A DNA stretch of 64,000 nucleotides, taken from Torymus aiolomorphi (Eukaryota > Arthropoda > Insecta > Hymenoptera > Torymidae). The DNA is taken from positions 175,644,297-175,708,296 of the forward strand of contig CM070874.1 of NCBI GenBank assembly GCA_036365515.1, read 5' to 3'. The notes beneath the pieces were generated by a model. It was not told where the DNA came from. It did no database searches and saw nothing but the letters and a program-made list of their open reading frames with translations. Positions 57,111 through 64,000 of this stretch are shown here, in pieces (positions within the stretch are counted from its first letter, which is position 1; each line of letters starts with the position of its first letter). A program made the translations under genes and the position numbers.

Positions 57111-59050
57111 GAACACTTTCGCCAGCGGAGCGCAATTACAGTGTCACGGAGCGCGAATGCCTAGCGGTGATCTGGGCGATTAAGAAGTTCCGCCCGTACA
57201 TCGAAAGATATCACTTCTTGGTGGTAACGGACCATAGCAACTTGCGATGGCTGCACAGCCTGCACAGCCCCACAGGAAGACTGGCGAGATGGGCTCTCGA
57301 GCTGCAGGGACACTCCTTCGATGTGGAACATCGAAAGGGCGCGCTGAACCACGTGTCCGACGCGCTTTCGCGCATGTACGAGGAAGAAGACGACGTCGAG
57401 GTGTACGCGAGCACGTGGTCCGACGGTACCAAAGATGAGTGGTACCGAACCTGGCTGGACGAAGTGACACGCGACCCCTCAACCCATCCCAGGTGGAAAG
57501 TGGCAGGGGGTCGATTATTCTACTTTCTCGCAGATGAGATAGTAGAGGTGGCGTTCGCCGACGACGAGGCATGGAAACTCGTCACGCCTCAGGAGCATCG
57601 TCGCGAAGTGCTCCGCGAATCACACGATGATCCGACCGCCGGGCACCAAGGTCGAGAAAAAACGTACAAGCGCGCGGCCAGGTTATATTACTGGCCGAAA
57701 ATGTACCACGCAGTGAGGAAGTACGTGAAACATTGCCAAGTGTGCCAGCAGACAAAGGCGGAGCAAAGACCGTCAGCGGGTCTGATGGGACAGCGAGTTA
57801 TCGACGGGCCGTGGTAAGTAGTTGCGGGAGATATAACCGGCCCGTTCGTGAGAAGTAAACTCGGGTACGAGTATATCTTGGTGTTCCAAGACCTCTTCAC
57901 TCACTGGGTAGAGTGCGTGCCCATACGCAAAACTAATGCGAAGACCATCTTGAAAGAGTTCAAGGAGAGAGTGATTCTTCGATTCGGCACTCCGGAGGTA
58001 TTCTTGTCCGATAACGGCACAGAATTCTAGAATAAAGTCGTGGACGAATACCTCGCCGACCTCGGCGTCCATCACTCGACTACCCCGCCGTATCACCCTC
58101 AGGCAAACCCCGTGGAGAGGGTAAATCGGACGTTAAAGACCTGCTTAGTCGCGTTCGTCGAGGAATCTCACGCCGAGTGGGATCAGAAACTGCCGGAGCT
58201 GATGTTCTCGTTGAACAACTCCGTGCACGCTTCGACCGGCGTGAGCCCGGCCGCCCTCAACTACGGCAGACAGCCGCTTCCCCCGACGGCAGCTCGCCGC
58301 GAGCAAGAGCGCGAGGCCCTTGAGCAACGAGAACGCGAGGCTGTGGATACGTGGGCGGAGCGCCTGCATGATATGGATAGCCTGCGAAAGAGAGCTGCCA
58401 CACAAATGGCCGACGAGCACCGGCGACAAGCGGCATACTACAACGCGCATCGGAGAGAAGTATCCTACGAGGTAGGAGACCTCGTCTTGAAAAGGAACAG
58501 TGTCCTTTCCTCGGCAGCGCAAGGGATATCGGCAAAGTTAGCGCCGAAGTACGCCGGTCCACTGAAGGTGACCGAGATAACAGGCTCCAATACGGTAAGA
58601 GTAATAGACGAGAAGGATGCGAGGGAGGAGATCCTGCATGTTTCTCACCTCAAGCCTTACGACGAAGAAAGCAGCGACGAAACGGGCGAAGAAGTCGACG
58701 ACGTCGAGGATCCGCAACCGCCGAGGGAAGACGTAAGCGTCCCGGTGATGAGCGACCCACCGGAGGCCAGCGGAGCGCCGCCGAGCGATGCGCGCCCCGT
58801 CGAAAAACGTCCTCGGGGACGTCCGCGTAAAACGGTTCGCGTCGTGGTTCGCGCGGATCCCGGTAAAACGCGCGCGACAGCGGAGGTGAACCCCGGGACG
58901 GGAAAACCCCGGGGCCAACCGAAAGGTTCCGCGAAGCGACAGGAACCGAGGTCGCACCTAGATGCCTCACCGCGGTTGACTCGCGCGCAGCGGCGTGCGA
59001 GAGTGTTAGGCAAGAGCAGGAGTTCGGGAGTTGTTAGCGACTCCGACTAA
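57111..59050 (+). pseudogene. Gypsy-1 pol, RNase H and integrase
   Basis: RNase H: TLSPAERNYSVTERECLAVI and VVTDHSNLRWL, then GHSFDVEHRKGALNHVSDAL. Integrase zinc region: HDDPTAGHQGREKTYKRA and KHCQVCQQTK (HHCC). In-frame TAA at 57815-57817. Core: AGDITGPF, LSDNGTEF (followed by TAG 58028-58030), PPYHPQANPVERVNRTLK, giving D, D, E. C-terminal domain: YEVGDLVLKR and KYAGPLKVTEI, then EEILHVSHLKPYD, and a long charged tail. The tail contains KRPRGRPRK (about 58803-58829), a typical AT-hook. Ends TAA 59048-59050. Confidence 0.9.
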
Positions 59051-60026
59051 TGCACCTTGTCGCTCGGACTCTTTTTGTTACAGACGGCTGAGAAATCACC
59101 GGTGCCGAGCACCGAGGGCAGCGCCCTCGACACTGAGGCGATGGTGCGCGGGGTTCTGCGCGCCATCGAGCAGCTCAGGCGAGCTGAGTTCGCTCGCCCG
59201 TCTTCGGTGGTGCTGGAGGAGCAGCCAGAGGCGGCCGGAGCCCTAGCGCCCCCTCCTCCCGCCCACCGCGTCCCCAGCGGCGCCGTTCCTGCGTCGACCG
59301 AGGGAGGCACTCGGCCTCACAGCGGGAGAGGACGCCACCGCCACGGAGGACGTCCACACAGGCCCGGTGGCCCCGATCGCCGAGGGACGAGGACCAATGG
59401 TCCCCGCGGCTACGGAGCCGACTGCGGCCGAACCGGCTCCGCCATCGCCGATGCTGTCCCGCTGGGGGTCATTGGAGCGACTCCTGGATAGGGCGCGCAC
59501 CTCCAGTCGCCAGGCCTGGGCGGCGGAAGGCGAGGCGATCCAGGCCTGGGATCGGTTCCTCGCCGAGACACCGTACGGCCGTGAACTCGCCGGGCCCTGG
59601 GCGGCCTGCATTGAGGGCCTGTGAGAGGAGCGGGACCTCCTTTACGCGGTTCGGCGCGCCCGGAAGGAGCGCCGTGAGGCCGAAGAGGCGACGGCCCGTG
59701 CCCGCGAGGACATCCGGGCCGCCGAGCGAGACGCCTTGCTCGCGAGGAAGCGGGGAAAAGCGGCCGAGGAGAGGCGGAGAGAGGCCGTTCGTCGAGCCGG
59801 GGAAGCAACGATCGCGATGGTGCCGACCACGGCGCTACGGCAGGTCGCGCCGTCGATGCCCCCACCGCCGCATCGCGAGCAACTGAGAGGCGATACCGCA
59901 CCGGCGGCGGGAGGATACCGTCGCCGCTGCTACTACTGCGAACGACCGGGCGTGTCGACGGACGCGAAGTGCCCGAACGCCGACCGCCACGACAAGTCAC
60001 GGCCGTGGTTCCGCAACAGGGAGTAG
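59051..60026 (+). pseudogene. Extra ORF after pol in Gypsy-1, coiled coil and Cys motif
   Basis: Between pol and the 3' LTR is a further coding-like region of about 310 codons. It starts after a splice-acceptor-like TTTTTGTTACAG (59072-59083), has no ATG close after it, and reads TAEKSPVPSTEGSAL, VLRAIEQLRRAEFARP, then a Pro-rich part. A shift near 59350 follows, then SLERLLDRARTSSRQAWA and ETPYGRELAGPWAACIEGL, a TGA at 59622-59624, and a strongly helical Arg/Glu/Ala stretch (ARKERREAEEATARAREDI). It ends in CYYCERPGVSTDAKCPNADR, a Cys-rich motif. I see no signal peptide or membrane segment, so it is not an obvious env. Nucleic-acid-binding is a guess. Confidence 0.6.
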
Positions 60027-60245
60027 CCACTGCCAAAATCCCCGCCAACCCGGGTGTAAGCCCCCTCTTCGGGGAACAATAAAGAGAGGGGTTAACCCCG
60101 TATTATTTTATTAAGCGAATGTTTTTTTTTCTCTTGCGCAATACCCCCCTCCCTCTTTCAGGAGAACTCGCGCTGCCGTTAAAGATGTCGAACGTGAGGT
60201 AGCCGAGCAGACTCTCCGAGGGATAGTCCGCGTCTGGACGGGGGG

Positions 60246-61263
60246 TGTAACGGCCTGCGCGTGTACGTGCGCGGGTATACGTGAGGCGAGTCTCAGCACA
60301 CCGTGTCGGCATGCACAGATACCCGAAAAGAAAACATCTCTGGACCTTGCGCGAAGGACAAGGCCGAGAGATGCTTGCGCGTGCCGACGAAGCACCAGGC
60401 GATTAGTATCGTTTCGGCCATTGCCGCGAGCAATAGTGCGTACCGAGTGAGAGAGAGAGAATAGCGCGAGTGTGCAGATTGATGCACCGGATTAAATCGG
60501 TGCAGCGCCGAGAGTAAGCGCGAGTGAGAGCGCGACGCAGTAGCGTAGCCGAGAAGCATAGAGAGAGAGATGCCGTCGGCAGCTACCGTGGCCGAGTGAG
60601 AGGGAGAGAGAGATACGACGCGCGAGGCGTCCAACACCGCTCGGCCTGACTCCCTGCATCAGCCGGGTCTTCGCGAGGTAAGTCCTGGCCAGGCGCTAGT
60701 GCGCTCTTCCCGCGGACGACGGGCGTCCGGAGAACGACACCCGCGCGAACGAGCGAGGCTCACCGACGCGCGCGTGTGTGCGATCGCGCGCACACGTACA
60801 TAGCGTGTGCGGGCGCACCACCCGTATCGGCGCGTATAAAGGATACGCGCTGCGTATTAAACTTATTAAGCCCGTGGGGCAATAAAGTTACAGTCTTTTG
60901 CTAAATTCGGATACGCGTGTGATTGACGCGTCGTTCCCTTCCCTTTTCCACGTCGGTGGCGCGGCGGTATAGAATACCACCGGCCTCCACGGGCGCGAGT
61001 ACGCAATACTCGCGCGTATCTGAGTAGCCTAGGAAGCACGCACGAGAGAGACAGCGCGACAGCGAAGTCACGCGTTGTAACGCCGGTAGGTACGGCTGCC
61101 GACGAAGGCAGCCGACGGCGAGCGGCGGCGCGCCGGCGAGAGCGAGAAGATTTCGCCAAGGGTTGGCACAAGCCAGTGCTCGCGCCTGTCAAACGCTGCC
61201 CCGTTCATCGGCAATTCCGCCTCGGAGATTTGCGGCACTGAGGGAAAAACCTACCCCGTTACA
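60246..61263 (+). repeat. Gypsy-1 3' LTR
   Basis: Starts TGTAACGGCCTGCGC right after a G-rich tract (GGACGGGGGG, likely the polypurine tract) and ends CCCGTTACA: 1018 bp. TATA-like GCGTATAAAGGATACG (about 60830), then ATTAAACTTATTAAG and a CAATAAAG poly(A) signal near 60880 are consistent with U3-R organisation. Its GC-rich early part matches 44748-44925. The element is inserted in a 92-bp-array element (next feature). The ~220 bp before the LTR contain a short GC-rich region and no gene. Confidence 0.85.
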
Positions 61264-62969
61264 ATATAAATAATTGTTTTCTCTTGTATGCACGTCTGAG
61301 TCGCTCTCGTATACGCGTAAAACTCGCATCCCCCACCTACTTGGGGCTAGGAATTATATAGATAATTATTGTGTCTTGTATACACGTCTGACGCGCTCCC
61401 GTATATGCGTGGAACTCGCATCATCCTCCTACTTGGGGTTAGGAATTATATAAATAATTATTTTGCCTTGTATACACGTCTGACGCGCACCCGTATACAC
61501 GTGGAACTCGCATTCCCCACCTACTTGGGGTTAGGAATTATATAAATAATTATTTTCCTTTGTATACACGTCTGACGCACTCCCGTATATGCATAAAACT
61601 CGCATTTCCAGCCTACTTAGGGTTAGAAATTATATAAATATTTATTTTCCCTTGTATGCACGTCTGACTCGCTCCCGTATACGCGTGGAACTCGCATCAT
61701 CTGCCTACTTGGGGTTAGGAATTACAGAAATAATTATTTTTCCTTGTATACACGTCTGACGCGCTTCCGTATACGCGTGAAACTCGCATCCCCCGCCTAC
61801 TTGATGTTTTGTTTATGTTTTCATCAAATTCGAAAAGAGTGTAATAGTAGTTCATTATGAATATATTTTTTAGGAACACACGAACTCTTGTACGAAAAAT
61901 ATTATTTCCATAGTATGACTTCATAATAAGCAATTTACAAACTAAATTATGAATACTTTTCTATTCATATATAAAATATGAGCTCTTTGTTAAAACTTGG
62001 AATGAACTCTTTACGAACTCTTAGAGAATAGAGGGAGTCTCTTGAGATCACGCAATGATCTAAAAGAATTTTCGTTGAACTGTTTAAGATTACTTATGGA
62101 ACGCTTCTTCCATAAAACTAATCGTAAAGAATTCTTGTGAAACGCAATTCTCGATAGGCAAGCTTCGGCTTTTCATCCGCTATGCGGCACGCCAGTGGTG
62201 CTTTCTGTGGATACAGTGAAGTGCTGAGAGAATATATAAGCCGTGTAATTCAAATCGTTGAAATGACTCTTCACGCAGAGTCCAAAATGACAAGGCTTGC
62301 CTTGTTTTTGGTATCCCTTTTACATTGGGGACTAAAAAGTTTTACGACATGTCTACGTAAAATAAATAGATTGTTTATTTTAAAATTTTTCCGTAAAACA
62401 AGGTCAATTTTTTTAGGATAAAAGAAAATGCAAAGTAAAAATGCACTATCAAAGTATTCTAAAATTGTTTTAAAAGTATTAGAAATGGATTCATGTTTTC
62501 ATCACCTTTTAGCCAAATATAACTATTTTGAAACTTGTAAGTTATTAATGAATTCTTTTACAATTCATGGTACAATTGAATGTATCGTGTTTAAAAAGTT
62601 TTTGTTCCAAATGATATAAATTGGAATTCATTATGAACTATAGAAAATGTTCATTTCGTATTCTATATAAATGCTTTTTAGGAATTAATAATTTAAGTAA
62701 ATATAATTCTACAGGAATTCATTTTTTTTATGAACGGACTCTTTAGGAATGCATACTGATTGGATACGCCCGGACATATCTACATTCATTAATAACTCTT
62801 TAACAATATTTTAAGAATTAATTATGAATAACCAATAGAACATTTTCTTAATACATATGAATACTTTTAATTCATTAAGAAGTCATTAAGTATTGGTGTC
62901 AAAGAGTAATTTTAGCATTCTTTTAGCGAATTCTTTATGAACTCATCGCGAACATGTGTGCCGTCTGGG
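61264..62969 (-). mobile_element. Non-autonomous element with 92-bp array, copy B (inverted)
   Basis: Reverse-oriented copy of 13468-15155: array units (ACTTGGGGTTAGGAATTATA) at about 61264-61810, followed by the unique AT-rich part, ending in CATGTGTGCCGTCTGGG at 62969. The inner end of the array is cut by the Gypsy-1 LTR at 61263. Open frames (for example 62182-62421) parallel those of copy A but show no known family. The two copies lie 46 kb apart, head-to-tail inverted. Confidence 0.85.
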
Positions 62970-63284
62970 TAACTTAATAGAAGCTTTGATGACATAAATG
63001 TATATGTATATTGAAACTTTAAAATATATAACAATTAAAAATAACTCAATTTAAATTTTGTGCAGTTGGCATCTATATAGTTTTGTAATTATATAATAAT
63101 TTTATCTTATAACCAAATTTGGATATACTACAATATAATAGGGGTGTTATTGAACATTGAGTTTCGATTTATAAACCATAATAGCTTGTAAAAATGAAAG
63201 AAAAGCGGATAGATTGTAAAACATTTGTATTTTTGTTGAATGTCTTTAAAATCTCGATCTATTTTAGTATAAAATAAAATAAAA
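62970..63284. other. AT-rich spacer, nothing recognised
   Basis: About 315 bp of AT-rich sequence between copy B and an integrase fragment. No repeat or coding signal was seen. Confidence 0.5.
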
Positions 63285-63615
63285 AATGACTCCCCCGTAT
63301 CACCTGCAAGCCAATCCAGTGGAGAGGAGTAATTGCACACTGAAGACTATGATCGCTACGTTCGTGAAGACAGACCATCGGAGCTGGGACTAACACCTAC
63401 ATGAGTTACGCCATGCTATGAACACAGACCGTCGGAGCTGGGACCAACACCTACATGAGTTACGCCATGCTATGAACACCGCAGCTCAGTCGAGTACTCG
63501 CGTCTCGCCGGCGTTACTTAAGGGAGTTTCCCCAACGAGGCCCGAACCCACAGAGCACGTCGCCCCGTACGACGCGTACAGACTCTTGCATGCGCTCCCC
63601 CTCTCTTTTTGTTAA
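63285..63615 (+). pseudogene. Gypsy integrase fragment with in-frame duplication
   Basis: PPYHLQANPVERSNCTLKTM matches the end of a Gypsy integrase core, including the catalytic Glu (VERSN). It continues ATFVKTDHRSWD. A 54-bp segment (starting 63372 and again 63426) is tandemly duplicated, giving two copies of RSWDQHLHELRHAMNT. The first copy has a TAA in place of CAA. It then reads STRVSPALLKG. It may be the 3' part of Gypsy-2, since its sequence is unlike the Gypsy-1 integrase at the same positions (THAEWDQKLPELMF there). Confidence 0.8.
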
Positions 63616-64000
63616 GAGTTGCTTGCTACGGGACTGAGCACAGACACAGAGAGATGCCGTATAGATGCCTATATGTGTGTGCGCAGACAAGCGTGCGCGC
63701 CAGCGGCTCTCTCACTCTCTCTCCCCCCGCCATGCATGCGTCTCACGCGCGCATGAATTCTAACCTGAGATTCCGCACTTTCAATTAACGTATCTTCCGA
63801 ACGAGATCGCTGGGCGTTCTCAGATTTGAATGTTTTGTTCTAATAGATGTCATTAATAACATATCGGTTTTTAGAAAAATTGCTAAGAAAACTCTTCGAG
63901 TTACAAACGAAAACGTTCATTTCGCGCGGGCCGTCCCATAAGGAGCTGTGTTAAAATACGCGACTTTGATATTTAATATCTCGAGAACTAAACCGCTGGG
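63616..64000. other. GC-rich to AT-rich tail, possible LTR start
   Basis: After the integrase the sequence is CT/GA-rich (TCTCTCACTCTCTCTCCCCC) with CGCGCGCATG, resembling the Gypsy LTR composition of this locus. It ends in a segment with TTGATATTTAATATCTCGAG that is similar to 3335-3355. No gene seen. Confidence 0.35.

Noticed and set aside
57161..59611. Long antisense frames opposite Gypsy-1 integrase and the extra ORF
   Set aside because: GC-rich shadow frames of the sense coding region; no motif and no independent codon pattern.
59051..60026. Env-like gene after Gypsy-1 pol
   Set aside because: No signal peptide, membrane segment or furin-like site; composition is charged helix and Cys motif.

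Overview
This window looks like an insect genome segment, probably hymenopteran. That is an inference from the retroelement repertoire, the large AT-rich tracts next to very GC-rich Gypsy elements, and the introns in a transposase gene; I cannot name a species. I recognise no intact host gene. Nearly everything with a coding signature belongs to a transposable element (TE), and nearly every TE is interrupted, truncated or carries stops. The window is best read as a stack of nested insertions.

Left part (1-16.1 kb). A 3' fragment of an R1-type LINE is followed by microsatellites and an AT-rich foldback. A five-exon PIF/Harbinger transposase pseudogene (1776-9423) has a 6.2 kb intron holding a minus-strand Helitron Rep/Pif1 pseudogene (3617-8363). 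That Helitron is itself split by a solo Gypsy LTR (6594-7652) with a 4-bp target duplication. Next come a small perfect inverted repeat with a hammerhead-ribozyme core (about 10 kb), an LTR-like region, a foldback with ~100-bp arms (12.1-12.6 kb) and a Gypsy gag pseudogene ('Gypsy-2') interrupted by a 1.7 kb element with an exact 92-bp tandem array.

Middle (16.2-29.6 kb). This is a very large nested palindrome. An outer foldback element (arms built of ~128-bp repeats, a pair of small ORFs and a ~93-bp array) has its centre near 19.05 kb. Its left arm holds a mariner (17686-18984) and its right arm a 436-bp foldback with a 9-bp target duplication. The right arm also holds an inner foldback (20176-28298) made of ~160-bp and ~174-bp arrays in mirror order. 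That inner element contains a further insertion (24.83-26.52 kb) carrying its own palindrome.

Right-centre (29.7-44.5 kb). A Penelope-like element (PLE) begins at 29.7 kb, is interrupted by a nearly complete BEL/Pao retrotransposon (30238-37810, two 1018-bp LTRs, TSD AACAA), and resumes at 39-41 kb with RT and GIY-YIG remnants, a (TA)n run and a hammerhead motif. Gypsy-2 protease/RT remnants follow at 41.7-42.8 kb.

Right part (44.7-64 kb). A second Gypsy element ('Gypsy-1', 44.7-61.26 kb) has gag, pol, an extra ORF after pol and a 1018-bp 3' LTR. Its gag carries a 666-bp non-autonomous DNA transposon with a 5-bp target duplication. Its RT is split by a 7.4 kb DNA transposon with ~1.1 kb terminal inverted repeats that encodes an Academ-like protein with an XPG-like nuclease region. 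Beyond the 3' LTR lie an inverted copy of the 92-bp-array element and a Gypsy integrase fragment with an in-frame 18-codon duplication.

The order of insertion can often be read because removing the inner element restores the outer reading frame. Boundaries of tandem arrays and foldbacks were placed by eye and are approximate to tens of bases unless a target duplication is given.
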